A model generated the notes under the pieces. The model saw only the letters and a program-made list of their open reading frames with translations. It was not told where the DNA came from and ran no database searches. Of a DNA stretch of 32,258 nucleotides, positions 9,707-18,362 are shown piece after piece. This DNA comes from Verrucomicrobiota bacterium. GTDB lineage: Bacteria; Verrucomicrobiota; Verrucomicrobiia; Chthoniobacterales; JAFAMB01. The position numbers were made by a program, and so were the translations under genes. Numbering within the stretch: position 1 is the stretch's first letter; each line of letters starts with the position of its first letter. The stretch is taken from assembly GCA_019247695.1 (NCBI GenBank), contig JAFBAP010000001.1, forward strand, positions 1 through 32,258, read 5' to 3'.

Positions 9707-10641
9707 GAGGATGATCCGCGGCTTTTCGGGTCAAGCAGCGCCTGGACGACGTCCGACACCAGGTTAAAGAGCACGATCAGCGTGCCGAAAAAGATGACGG
9801 TCCCCAGGATCAGGGGATAGTCGCGGTTGAAAACCGACTTGATGAACTCCTGCCCTAACCCGGGCACATTGAAGATTTTCTCAACAACGAACGAGCCGGT
9901 GATCAGGCCGGCAAAAGCCGGTCCCAGGAACGAAACCACCGGCAGCAAACCGCCCCGCATGGCGTGCTTGAGAATGATCTGGTGATCCGGCACCCCCTTG
10001 GCCCGTGCGGTGCGGATGAAATCCTGGTTCAGCACGTCGAGCAGACCTCCCCGGGTGAGACGGGCGATGTTGGCGGCATAAAACAGGCCCAGAGTAACTG
10101 CGGGCATCACCGCCGGGTGCAGCGGCACGTAATCAAGACCGTACCACCCGCTCACCGGGGCGACCTTCAGCTGCAGGCAGAAGATCAGCGCGAGGATCGG
10201 CCCCATCACGAACGTGGGCAAACAAATGCCGGCCATGGCCAGCGACATCGGAAAATAGTCCCAGACCTGGTTCTTGTTAACCGCGGCGATAGTTCCCGCC
10301 GTGATCCCAATGAGTAAAGCAATCAGGAATGCGAGGGTTCCAATTTGAAGGGAGATCGGGAAGGCGCGCACAATGATCCCGGTGACGGTATCATTCTGGT
10401 AGGTGTAGGATGGCCCGAAATCAAAACGGATCACCTTGCCCAGGTAAGCCACGTACTGTTCCCAAACCGGTTTATCCAGGCCATAATACTCGTTTAGCTT
10501 TGCAATCACTTCCGGTGTGGCCTGCCGTTCTGCGCTGAACGGGCCTCCGGGTACGATCTTGGTGAGGAAAAAGGTGAGCGTCAGCAGGACCCAGAGAACC
10601 GGGACTAACTGCAGGAGGCGGTAAAGGACAATCTTCAACAT
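9703..10641 (-). CDS. Peptide ABC transporter permease (OppB/DppB family)
   Basis: A 312-residue inner-membrane permease of normal family length. It starts with the family-typical helix and LTFFLTKIVPGGPF, and has the coupling loop LDVLNQDFIRTARAKGVPDH and a late FNVPGLGQEFIKSVFNRDYPLILG. It pairs with the OppC-type permease whose gene overlaps it by 4 nt. Unusually, about 470 nt of palindromic repeats separate it from the binding-protein gene upstream, so this half of the system may have its own promoter or a lower transcript level. Confidence 0.94.
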   Translation of the reverse strand: MLKIVLYRLLQLVPVLWVLLTLTFFLTKIVPGGPFSAERQATPEVIAKLNEYYGLDKPVWEQYVAYLGKVIRFDFGPSYTYQNDTVTGIIVRAFPISLQIGTLAFLIALLIGITAGTIAAVNKNQVWDYFPMSLAMAGICLPTFVMGPILALIFCLQLKVAPVSGWYGLDYVPLHPAVMPAVTLGLFYAANIARLTRGGLLDVLNQDFIRTARAKGVPDHQIILKHAMRGGLLPVVSFLGPAFAGLITGSFVVEKIFNVPGLGQEFIKSVFNRDYPLILGTVIFFGTLIVLFNLVSDVVQALLDPKSRGSSS

Positions 10642-10744
10642 ACGCCGGCTTGCAACTCGCTTGAGCCGTTCTTTCCCCCAGAAGGGCAGCCGGAGAGTAG
10701 CCCGGCACTGAAACGCGTCTTACAGCCCGCAGGGCCAGGAGAAC

Positions 10745-11067
10745 CTGGCACAGGGTTTACCCTGGGAAACCGGAAAATGACGATGAGCCCTGGAGGGGCG
10801 GAAGGCGTCGCTCGTGGGTTCTGCCGCCCCTTCAGGGCTCGATCGGGGGGGAGGACCCTACCCAGGGTAAACCCTGGGCTAAGTTCTCCTGGCCCTTCGG
10901 GCCGTAAGACGTGGGTAAAGCCTGGGCTAAGTGCTACCGCCCCGTCGGGCCTGCAAACGGCTCCGTCGACCGGTGCCGGTTTGAGACGAGGTCGCGGGTT
11001 CAGATCGGTTGATTCACAACAGACGTTAAAATCCCTGGCTACCATCAGTGGCCCCATCGGGGCATAG
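10745..11067. repeat. REP-like palindromic repeat cluster 2, inside the peptide operon
   Basis: Several related palindromes lie between the binding-protein and permease genes: CAGGG-TTTA-CCCTG (10751-10764, inverted relative to the others), CCCAGGG-TAAA-CCCTGGG (10861-10878), GGCCC-TTC-GGGCC (10891-10903), a diverged copy GGGTAAAGCCTGGGCTAAGT at 10913-10932, and GCCCC-ATC-GGGGC (11051-11063). The segment 10800-10840 contains the inverse of the CAGAACCC-type part seen at 6301. A 151-codon minus-strand open frame spans the cluster, but its protein is only the translated repeat (recurring LSPGFT) and I do not call it. The rest of 10642-11114 holds nothing else that I recognise. Confidence 0.85.
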
Positions 11068-11114
11068 GCTGGCTCAACTATCTCGAGCATCGGTGTAGAG
11101 TTGATTTTGCGGAC

Positions 11115-12794
11115 CTAACGCCGGGCCTGCCGGTTGGAACCCTTTTCTTCCGGCACGGCCCCGGTCTCGAGATCGATGAATTTGTAGTTGTGGTTATCGA
11201 GCGCCAGCGGGTACCAATTCTTTACCGAAGGCCGGATCAGGTAATCGTGCGTGTACCAGTAAACGACGAGCACGGGCGCCTCATCGAGGAAGAGTTCTTC
11301 AGCCTTGCGCAGGATCTGCAGACGGGTTTGCGGGTCACCGGCATGATTAGACCGGTCAATCAGCTCGTCATACCGCGGATTGCCCCAGTTTGTGTCGTTG
11401 TTCCCGTTACCGGTAGTCCACATGCTCAGGAAGGTCACGGGATCCATAAAGTCGCCGACCCAGGCCGAGCGCGAAATGTCATAGTTCTTATTGTTCTGCG
11501 TGTCGAGATATACCTTCCATTCCTGGTTTTCGAGTCCTACGTCGACATTCAATTCCTCTTTCCACATCTGCTGTACGGCTTCGGCGATCGTACGATGCGC
11601 ATCCGACGTGTTAAACAGAATCGTGAACTTCGGGAAGCCCTTTCCGTCCGGGTAACCGGCTTCAGCCAGCAGCTTGCGGGCCCGGTCGGGATCGAAGTGG
11701 AATTTGTTCAACGGCTGGTAGCCGGCCATGCCGGGCGGCGTGTACCCGGTCGCCGGTTTCTGGTCGGCCCGCAGGATGTTTTTGCAAATGGCTTCGCGGT
11801 CGATGGCGTAGCTGAGGGCCAACCTAACCCGCGGATCCTTCAGCACCGGACGGTCGACGTTGAGACGGTAAAAGTAGACACCTTCATACGGGTCGATCCG
11901 GAGGAGATCCGGCTGCTTGCGCCGGTAGGACGCGACTTTATCTGAGGGTATGGTGTCGGTCATGTGCAGTTGTCCGGCCATGAAGGCGCGGTTCTGCGTC
12001 ATCTCGTTTTCGATCGCGAAGAACTTGATTCCATTGAGCTTAACGTTTTTCTGGTCCCAGTAATACGGGTTGCGCTCGACTTCGATTACATCGTTAGGGC
12101 GCCACGTCTTGATGCGGAACGGGCCGGTGCCGACGTAATTCTCCGGCCGGGTCCACTTGGAATCGCGCGTGTCGATGTTGCCGAATTTGAGGATGGTGGC
12201 CGGGTGGACTGGGAACCACGCTGAGTGCTGCAGCATTGACAGCAGGTAGGGCGTCGGCCCGACGCAATCGAGCTGCAGGTGGTGATCGTCGAGGGCTTTA
12301 ACGCCGACCTGACCGAAATCCGTGATTTTACCGCGGTAATAATCCTCGGCCCCTTTGAGAATAAACAGCATGTCTGCGTACGCCGCGCCGAACGATGCGG
12401 TCAGCATCCGCCGGTAGGCAAAGACGAAGTCCTGGGCCGTAACCGGATCGCCGTTTGACCATCTGCGGTCCTCCCCGATACGAAAGGTCCAACTCGAATA
12501 ATCCTCGTTATGCATCCAGTCCGCGGCCACGCCCGGCACGCACCGGGCCTGGTCTTTCTCATCACCGCCGACCAGGCCTTCGATCAGGGCGATGATGATG
12601 TGATGCTCGAGCACTCCCTGCGACTCCTGCGGATCGAGCGTGCGCGGCTCCGAGCCGGAGACCAGGAGCAGAACTTTTGCCCGGTTAGCTTCTTGCAAGG
12701 TCCGGCTGGCGGCGGGTGAAGCCGGGCCCGAAAACAAGCGGATACCGCATATAACCGCGGCGGCCAAAATCAGGCTGGCGAGCATCCGGTGCAT
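11115..12794 (-). CDS. Peptide-binding protein (SBP family 5, OppA-like)
   Basis: A 559-residue extracytoplasmic binding protein. A signal peptide covers about residues 1-29; Cys16 lies in the hydrophobic core without a proper lipobox, so it is probably periplasmic rather than a lipoprotein. Family hallmarks are the N-terminal EPRTLDPQES, WTFRIGEDRRWSNGDPVTAQDFVFAYRR, YVGTGPFRI, VRLALSYAIDRE and the C-terminal AEELFLDEAPVLVVYWY. It resembles OppA/MppA more than DppA in having the sequence LDPQ and this length. A good Shine-Dalgarno (GGGAGG, 4 nt before ATG) supports the start. It follows the M3 oligopeptidase by 14 nt, so both are likely cotranscribed; the permeases follow after the repeat cluster. 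Confidence 0.93.
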   Translation of the reverse strand: MHRMLASLILAAAVICGIRLFSGPASPAASRTLQEANRAKVLLLVSGSEPRTLDPQESQGVLEHHIIIALIEGLVGGDEKDQARCVPGVAADWMHNEDYSSWTFRIGEDRRWSNGDPVTAQDFVFAYRRMLTASFGAAYADMLFILKGAEDYYRGKITDFGQVGVKALDDHHLQLDCVGPTPYLLSMLQHSAWFPVHPATILKFGNIDTRDSKWTRPENYVGTGPFRIKTWRPNDVIEVERNPYYWDQKNVKLNGIKFFAIENEMTQNRAFMAGQLHMTDTIPSDKVASYRRKQPDLLRIDPYEGVYFYRLNVDRPVLKDPRVRLALSYAIDREAICKNILRADQKPATGYTPPGMAGYQPLNKFHFDPDRARKLLAEAGYPDGKGFPKFTILFNTSDAHRTIAEAVQQMWKEELNVDVGLENQEWKVYLDTQNNKNYDISRSAWVGDFMDPVTFLSMWTTGNGNNDTNWGNPRYDELIDRSNHAGDPQTRLQILRKAEELFLDEAPVLVVYWYTHDYLIRPSVKNWYPLALDNHNYKFIDLETGAVPEEKGSNRQARR

Positions 12795-12808
12795 AGATCC
12801 TCCCGGCG

Positions 12809-14929
12809 TTACTGCAGTCCTACCTTTTTCAGGAACGGTTCAACCGATGGTTGGCGTCCGAGAAATTTTTCAATGGAAATCGTGATGTCACGCGAATTTC
12901 CGCGGGCATAAATCTCGTTCCGCAGGCGGGATCCTACTTTTTCGTCCAGGTAACCGCCGGGCGCGGCTTCGAAAACCGAAGCCATGTCGGCCGCGATAAC
13001 GTCAGCCCAGGCGTAACCGTAATAGCCGGCGTCGTACCCGACCAGGTGCCCATAGGAAGCGATCACGGCCGTGCCGGGGTCAGGCGGCAGGAAGACCTGG
13101 CCCAGGATCCCGTTGCAGAAATCATTGAGGTGCGCCAGTTCCTCCGGGGCCGGGCTGGAATGTAACCTCAGGTCAAGGATCCCGAACGCAAGCTGGCGCC
13201 GGTAGAACGTGGCTTTGGTGGCCAGATCCGCCCGTTTCAGCTCCGAGAGCGTCTCGGCGGGAATCTTCCTGGCCGGATCACGATAATCGGCTGCAAACCC
13301 GTCCAGCACGCTTTTGTCCCAGGCGAAGTATTCAAGCATCTGCGAGGGTGCCTCGACGAAGTCGGTAGGAACGTTAGTGCCCGAGAACCGGATGTCTTTA
13401 GCCTCCGTCAAGATGGAATGCATCGCGTGGCCGAATTCGTGAAAGATGGTCACGACATCGTCATGGCTCATCAGCGCCAATCCATTCTGATCGGGCGGGG
13501 GAAAATTGCAGAGCAAGGTTGTCGTGGGCCGTACGTAGACGCCATCGGGAAGCAGTTTACCCCAGACGAGGGGGAAATTCGCAAAGTGGTTGAATTTGCC
13601 CGGGCGCGGGAACAAATCCATGTACAGCAGGCCGAGCGGCTCCCGGCTTTTCCGGTCAATCACGGCAAAGAGCCTGAGATCGTTGACGTATTTGGAGGGC
13701 GCCTTCACTTCCCGGATCTCAATGCCAAAGATGCGTTCGTAGACCCCGAACATGCCCGTCAGAACCCTTTCGAGCGGGAAAAATCCGCGCAACGACTCCG
13801 CGTCGACATGGAACTGTTGTTGGCGCAGTTTCTCGGCGCAAAATCTCCAATCCCATATGTTCACGTCAGGCGTATCCTGGCCGGGCGTGGCCGCCTTGAT
13901 GCGTTTGAACTGGTCCAATTCCGCCCGGAATTTCGGCTCGAGCCGCTCCTTCAGGTTCTCAAGAAAGTGCAGGGCGGTGGCGCCGTTTTTGGCCATCCGG
14001 TCCTCGATCCGGTAATCCGCCCAGGAGTCGTACCCGAGTGCCCGGGCGATGTCACTGCGGTGTTGCAATACATTGACCAGGAGCGGCACGTTTTGCGCCC
14101 GGGCCCGATTATCACGGGCAAGATAAAGTTTTCTGCGGGTTGCCTCCGGGGTGGTGTTATCTTCCACCGCCTCGTATTCGAATGTGACGTTGGCGTCGAC
14201 GATGTACCGGTCATTCCGGCGCTTGAGGCGCCTCAGCATCTCCTCCGGCAGCCCGGCCAGTTCCTCCCCGGCAAGCGGGACGGGGGTTGAAGCGCCATTG
14301 ATGTTGAGGGCGAAAGTGTTCTCCAGAAGCCCGAGCTCTTTCCTCCATTTCTCGACTTCGGCCCGTTTCGCTTCGGGCAGGTCTAATCCCGCTCGCTTGT
14401 AGTCGCGCAGGGTGTCCTTGAACAGACGCTCATCCTCACCCGCAAGCTGCGGGTTAGTTGCCGCAAACGCCTTTACGGCCTGGTAAACGTCCTTTCGGTA
14501 ATCCAGACCGACGGACCATTCCTGAAGCTTCTGCGTCGCGTCGAACGCGGCTTCCCGCATCGCCGGATCCGGGTGAGCCTCCTGGAGGACATTAATCCGG
14601 CCGACAATTTGCTCGAGCCGGGAGTCAATGTCGTCAAGCGCCTCGATCGCATTTGCAAAAGTCACCTGCCCGGCAGTCAACTTACCGATTGCATCGTACT
14701 CGCGGTTAGCGCGGGCGATCGCATCATCCACGGTTTTCTGGATTTCCTCCGGCGTGCTTTCAAAGACCGGGGCAATCAGGATGGAATGACACTTTTCTGC
14801 CAGCGCCTCGAGGGCGTTCAAGTCGTCCGGCGGCCGCACCGAGGATTGCGGGGCGTCGGACGCAGACAAAGGCCGACTGGTCCCAAACAGGCCGGCCGTC
14901 ACCGCAAAAACGACGAGAACTTTGATCAT
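12809..14929 (-). CDS. Exported thimet-type M3 oligopeptidase
   Basis: A 706-residue zinc metallopeptidase that cleaves short peptides. The motif HEFGH sits at residues 497-501 (His497, Glu498, His501) and the third zinc ligand Glu526 in DFVEAPSQMLE is 25 residues further, the spacing of thimet oligopeptidase. The C-terminal substrate-binding Tyr/His segment is also present (SYGHLVGYDAGYYGYAWAD). The sequence around the active site looks closer to thimet oligopeptidase than to PepF. The first 23 residues form a signal peptide (MIKVLVVFAVTAGLFG, then PLSASD), so unlike most bacterial M3 enzymes it should act outside the cytoplasm. It is 14 nt upstream of the peptide-binding protein gene, which suggests trimming of peptides before import. 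Confidence 0.94.
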   Translation of the reverse strand: MIKVLVVFAVTAGLFGTSRPLSASDAPQSSVRPPDDLNALEALAEKCHSILIAPVFESTPEEIQKTVDDAIARANREYDAIGKLTAGQVTFANAIEALDDIDSRLEQIVGRINVLQEAHPDPAMREAAFDATQKLQEWSVGLDYRKDVYQAVKAFAATNPQLAGEDERLFKDTLRDYKRAGLDLPEAKRAEVEKWRKELGLLENTFALNINGASTPVPLAGEELAGLPEEMLRRLKRRNDRYIVDANVTFEYEAVEDNTTPEATRRKLYLARDNRARAQNVPLLVNVLQHRSDIARALGYDSWADYRIEDRMAKNGATALHFLENLKERLEPKFRAELDQFKRIKAATPGQDTPDVNIWDWRFCAEKLRQQQFHVDAESLRGFFPLERVLTGMFGVYERIFGIEIREVKAPSKYVNDLRLFAVIDRKSREPLGLLYMDLFPRPGKFNHFANFPLVWGKLLPDGVYVRPTTTLLCNFPPPDQNGLALMSHDDVVTIFHEFGHAMHSILTEAKDIRFSGTNVPTDFVEAPSQMLEYFAWDKSVLDGFAADYRDPARKIPAETLSELKRADLATKATFYRRQLAFGILDLRLHSSPAPEELAHLNDFCNGILGQVFLPPDPGTAVIASYGHLVGYDAGYYGYAWADVIAADMASVFEAAPGGYLDEKVGSRLRNEIYARGNSRDITISIEKFLGRQPSVEPFLKKVGLQ

Positions 14930-15290
14930 ACGGAGAACCGGCGCCGGGCCGTTACATAAAAGCTGGAATATGAATGAACCGCTTCGATTTGCAACCGGGG
15001 CAGTTTGTCATCGCGGTACCCCGGATGCTTGCGCCCACGATCCAGGGGCATACGCGAGGTGGCGGTGCAGGCCTGGGCGGCAACGGCAATCCGGTTTTGC
15101 GGGTTCACAACCATCGCTGAATCGTACAAAGGTTTGACAACCTCTTATTACGATACACGTTAGACGAAACCATTAACCCGGGGTTTGCCTAACGCGCGCT
15201 GCGAAGTGGTGAGAGCGCGTGCCGTTCTCTGAATCATCTGCATGGTTCAACCGAGCGGCCATTAGGCGAACGCGAGATCTTACTTTGCCC
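14930..15290. other. 361-nt divergent intergenic region (M3 peptidase / infA)
   Basis: This separates the minus-strand peptidase from plus-strand infA and should hold both promoters. On the minus strand TTGCAA followed after 18 nt by TATTCC (about 14962-14991) is a weak promoter candidate for the peptidase. On the plus strand TTGACA at 15134-15139 has no convincing -10 partner. A 67-codon minus-strand open frame (14926-15129) ends in an ATGA overlap with the peptidase start; its codons look plausible but I recognise nothing in it. Confidence 0.45.
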
Positions 15291-15509
15291 ATGTCTGTTG
15301 AGCGTCCGATTGCCACCGAAGGAAAAATCATCGCCGTACTGCCCGGAACCATGTTTCGGGTAGAACTCCCCAACCAACACCTCGTACTCGCCCATATTTC
15401 CGGCAGGATGAGGAAACGATTCATTCGTCTGACCACGGGCGACCGGGTTAAGCTGGAGATGTCCGCTTATGATCTCAGCAAAGCGCGCATCGTTTATCGA
15501 TTGGGGTAG
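15291..15509 (+). CDS. infA: Translation initiation factor IF-1
   Basis: A 72-residue OB-fold protein, the exact usual length of IF-1. It begins [19 protein letters not shown] and continues [28 protein letters not shown] and ends [13 protein letters not shown], all diagnostic. It binds the 30S A-site region during initiation. The frame is open 24 codons further upstream, but the extra residues are not part of the family, so the start is ATG 15291. It stands alone here rather than in a ribosomal-protein operon. No Shine-Dalgarno is seen. Confidence 0.96.
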   Translation: MSVERPIATEGKIIAVLPGTMFRVELPNQHLVLAHISGRMRKRFIRLTTGDRVKLEMSAYDLSKARIVYRLG

Positions 15510-15664
15510 CCGATTCGGCCGGTCCGTTTACCTTTCAGGGTTGCAGACGCGCCTTTGTCCCGGAAGGATAACCGCCGTTTGCCGTGGACCTCAGCGGCCG
15601 ACGGCAATCAACTGAACGCGGTTCCCCGTTGCAGAGGCCCGTGAGGCCGGTTCCGGACCAGCCT

Positions 15665-16450
15665 TTATGCGCCGTGATCGACGGATTCGTCCGGCATTTT
15701 CCGCGAAAGTTTACGAATTGCATCGCGCAGCTCTGCCGCACGCTCATACGCTTCAGCCGCGATCGCCCTTTCGAGGTCTCGTTCCATGATCTCCAGCGGG
15801 CTGAGCGGCAGGTTTTCCCGCAACTCCGCCAGCCATTCGTTAAGGAATCCGAGCTCGGTGCTGGTGTTAATCCATTGCGCCTGACCAATGGCCTGGTAAA
15901 ACTGCTCAATCTGCTGCTTGCCTTGTTCGATGACTTCGATCGCACGGGAGGAGCGTTCCTTCTGGAGTTCAAGCGAGGCGCTGGCCCGTGTCTTCATCAT
16001 CATGACGTAGGGCCGGTACTGCTCAAAGGCTCCCCATTTAAAATCCTCATCATCGCAATGTCCGGAGACAAAATCGAAAAGCCTGAGGTTACGCTCGGTA
16101 TCCCGGATCACGCTGGGGTACTCACGCAGTTGGAACAGGCTCAGGTAACGATGGTAATATTGGTGACCCTCCTGCTGAAGCAGGAGCAGGTCCCCCTGGT
16201 CGAGTTCGTAGGTGCCGCCACGCCCATCCACCTCACGGGCACGGGCCTGGTGGTAATCCAAGAGCGATTCAAAACCAAAGGGTCGCTGGCCATCGGGCCG
16301 ACCCGTCACCTCCATTTGCATCAAGCCGAGGTCAATGCGCAGCTGGATCTTTTCACGACCGTCATTGCCGATGATCTTGCGGGCCTTAACCGCGCCGGGT
16401 TCATGCGGCCAATCCTCCAGCAGGTTGTTCAAGTCTAGGTTACTCACCAC
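15665..16450 (-). CDS. UvrB/UvrC-motif protein of unknown function
   Basis: A 261-residue soluble protein. The last 40 residues form a UVR motif (LERAIAAEAYERAAELRDAI), the helical hairpin through which UvrB and UvrC interact; it also occurs in McsA and ClpC-type proteins. The N-terminal 200 residues contain IQLRIDLGLMQMEVTGRPDG and a Tyr-rich helical section (HQYYHRYLSLFQLREYPSVI), with no nuclease, helicase or zinc-finger motif. It is therefore not UvrB or UvrC. Proteins of this layout occur in PVC bacteria without known function. It converges with infA across a 155-nt gap in which I see no clear terminator. Confidence 0.8.
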   Translation of the reverse strand: MVSNLDLNNLLEDWPHEPGAVKARKIIGNDGREKIQLRIDLGLMQMEVTGRPDGQRPFGFESLLDYHQARAREVDGRGGTYELDQGDLLLLQQEGHQYYHRYLSLFQLREYPSVIRDTERNLRLFDFVSGHCDDEDFKWGAFEQYRPYVMMMKTRASASLELQKERSSRAIEVIEQGKQQIEQFYQAIGQAQWINTSTELGFLNEWLAELRENLPLSPLEIMERDLERAIAAEAYERAAELRDAIRKLSRKMPDESVDHGA

Positions 16451-16502
16451 TGCAAATATCGGGTCAGCGAAGCCGTTGTCAAAATGCCCAGGCGACCGGG
16501 CA

Positions 16503-16517
16503 CGCGACGCCGTCGCG
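16503..16517 (-). terminator. Hairpin downstream of tRNA-Gln
   Basis: A perfect inverted repeat CGCGAC-GCC-GTCGCG lies 45 nt past the 3' end of the tRNA gene on its strand. There is no U-tract after it, so it may be a processing or Rho-type end rather than an intrinsic terminator. Confidence 0.25.
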
Positions 16518-16561
16518 AAATCAATTGGCGGCCGGAAGTGCGCCCGGAGAAACGGCCGGAA

Positions 16562-16635
16562 TGGCTACCGCGCTAGGATTCGAACCTAGAATAACGCCTC
16601 CAAAGGGCGCTGTGTTACCGTTACACCACGCGGTA
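16562..16635 (-). tRNA. tRNA-Gln (anticodon UUG)
   Basis: The minus strand folds as a complete 74-nt cloverleaf. The acceptor is TACCGCG pairing with CGCGGTA, with discriminator G and encoded CCA. U8 is present, and the D stem is GTGT/ACAC. The anticodon stem is GCGCC/GGCGT around loop CTTTGGA, giving anticodon TTG. The T arm is CTAGG-TTCGAAT-CCTAG. The weak U1-A72 pair and G73 are glutamine identity features. It lies between the UVR-motif gene and gpmI, on the same strand as both. Confidence 0.96.
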
Positions 16636-16712
16636 GTGACTCGTCCGGCGGCGCCACACGGCCCGTCGCACCCCGATCGGTTCGGGTTAGGCTTTTCCGT
16701 CCGACCGGCCAA

Positions 16713-16740
16713 TATTTAAAGCAAATCCGGAGGGGTGCAA
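16713..16740 (-). promoter_or_regulatory. Possible promoter of tRNA-Gln
   Basis: On the minus strand TTGCAC (16735-16740) and TAAATA (16713-16718) are separated by 16 nt, about 78 nt before the mature tRNA 5' end. This is the most AT-rich stretch in the gpmI-tRNA gap and close to the sigma70 consensus. Confidence 0.4.
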
Positions 16741-16766
16741 GCAGGAAACCCGCCCAACCGGTCCGG

Positions 16767-18302
16767 CTACGCCTTTTCCCGAAGCAGAGAGTGACCGGTC
16801 ATTTCTTCCGGTTTCGGCAATCCCAGCATTTGGAGCAGCGTAGGCGCAACGTCCGCCAGGATGCCATCCTCAATCTGAAACCGGCCCGCGTCGGCGGCCA
16901 CGTACAAGAGGTGAACGAGGTTGGTCGTGTGGGCGGTGTTGGGCGAACCGTCCGGGTTACGCATCAGTTCACAGTTGCCATGGTCGGCCGTAACCAGGGC
17001 GCGGCCGTCTAACCGCAGAACTTCCTCGATAACCTGACGAACGCCGTCGTCCACCGCCTCGACGGCCTTCACGCCCGCGGCGACTACCCCCGTGTGCCCG
17101 ACCATATCCGGGTTTGCGAAATTGAGGATCACCAGGTCGTAATCTTTCAACCGCTTGAGCAGCTCCTCGGTAACCTTTGGTTCGCTCATCTCCGGCTGCA
17201 GATCGTAGGTCGCCACTTTGGGCGAGGGCACGATCACCCGGTCCTCGCCCGGAAACGGCTGTTCGACTCCTCCGTTAAAAAAGTAAGTAACGTGCGGATA
17301 CTTTTCCGTTTCCGCGATTCGCAACTGGCGTTTGCCTGCGTTGCTGACCACCTCGCCCAGGATGTCTTTGAGGCTTTGCGGCCGGAATGCAACCGGGCAC
17401 TTAAACGTTTTGTCGTAGGTGCTCAGCGTTACGTATTCAACGCGGGGCCAGATTTCGCGTTCAAAACCGTTAAAATCCTCGAACAAAAATGCATTGGAGA
17501 GCTGCCGCATCCGGTCCGCTCGGAAGTTGAAGCAGAACACGACATCCGCATCACGGATTCTCTGCTCATTGGCATGAGAAAAAATGATCGGTTTGAGGAA
17601 CTCGTCCGTTTCATTTTCAGCGTACCTCTTCCGGACGGCCTCGGAAGGATCTTCAGAAGAGACCTGGCCCCGGCCCAACATGATGGCGTCCCAGGCAAGT
17701 TTGGTTCGATCCCAGCGTTTGTCGCGGTCCATGGCGAAGTAACGCCCGACCACGGTAATGATTTTTGCGCCGATATCCTTCAGTTCACGTTCCACCGTGG
17801 CGAGGTAACCGGCGCCGCCGGTCGGTGACGTGTCGCGGCCGTCGGTGATGGCGTGGATGCAGATATCCGTTACACCGGTGGCGGCGGCATGCCTGGCAAG
17901 CGCGATCAGGTGATCCTGGTGGCTGTGGACGCCCCCGTCGGAAACGAGACCGATAAGATGAAGGCGGCGACCGCGCGCCTTGGCAAACGCCTGGTTGATC
18001 ACCTCGTTGCGGGCCAGTTCGCCGTCCGCGATCGCTTTGTTGATCCGGGTAAGGTCCTGATAAACGATCCGCCCGCCACCCAGGTTGAGGTGCCCGACCT
18101 CCGAATTGCCCATCTGGCCTTGCGGCAAACCGACGTCCATGCCCGAGGCGCTTAAGCGGCTTCCGGGATAGGTTCCGTACAAGTGATCATGGAATGGCGT
18201 CCGGGCAAGCAAAGTCGCATTCCCGTCCGCTTCGGCTCGCTCTTTCCCATGGGGATTGATGCCCCACCCATCCCTGATGATCAGAATAACTGGTTGCGCC
18301 AT
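16767..18302 (-). CDS. gpmI: 2,3-bisphosphoglycerate-independent phosphoglycerate mutase
   Basis: A 511-residue cytosolic glycolytic enzyme interconverting 3- and 2-phosphoglycerate with two Mn ions. Seen in order: RDGWG at residues 10-14, the catalytic Ser67 in GQMGNSEVGHLNLG, HAITDGRDTSP, the segment FCFNFRADRMRQLSNAF, and the C-terminal metal sites DMVGHTG and TADHGNCE. The frame is open 28 codons upstream, but those codons are non-family sequence, so I start at MAQPVILII (18302). A TAATCT box about 8 nt before that ATG with TTGCCG 16 nt further out might give a nearly leaderless transcript; this is weak. The next gene upstream is the small basic protein, 339 nt away. Confidence 0.95.
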   Translation of the reverse strand: MAQPVILIIRDGWGINPHGKERAEADGNATLLARTPFHDHLYGTYPGSRLSASGMDVGLPQGQMGNSEVGHLNLGGGRIVYQDLTRINKAIADGELARNEVINQAFAKARGRRLHLIGLVSDGGVHSHQDHLIALARHAAATGVTDICIHAITDGRDTSPTGGAGYLATVERELKDIGAKIITVVGRYFAMDRDKRWDRTKLAWDAIMLGRGQVSSEDPSEAVRKRYAENETDEFLKPIIFSHANEQRIRDADVVFCFNFRADRMRQLSNAFLFEDFNGFEREIWPRVEYVTLSTYDKTFKCPVAFRPQSLKDILGEVVSNAGKRQLRIAETEKYPHVTYFFNGGVEQPFPGEDRVIVPSPKVATYDLQPEMSEPKVTEELLKRLKDYDLVILNFANPDMVGHTGVVAAGVKAVEAVDDGVRQVIEEVLRLDGRALVTADHGNCELMRNPDGSPNTAHTTNLVHLLYVAADAGRFQIEDGILADVAPTLLQMLGLPKPEEMTGHSLLREKA

Positions 18303-18362
18303 ACGGCGCAGATTAGGCGAAAATACCTGGCCGGCAACCAGGGCTTTTTCGGCGGCAGTCAA

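Noticed and set aside
10635-11090. 151-codon minus-strand open frame
   Set aside because: Its protein is the translated palindromic repeat (LSPGFT recurs) and it overlaps the permease start; no gene-like features.
14926-15129. 67-codon minus-strand frame ending in ATGA overlap with the M3 peptidase gene
   Set aside because: Codon use is plausible and the overlap is suggestive, but no family is recognisable and a signal-peptide gene right after it suffices; left uncalled.
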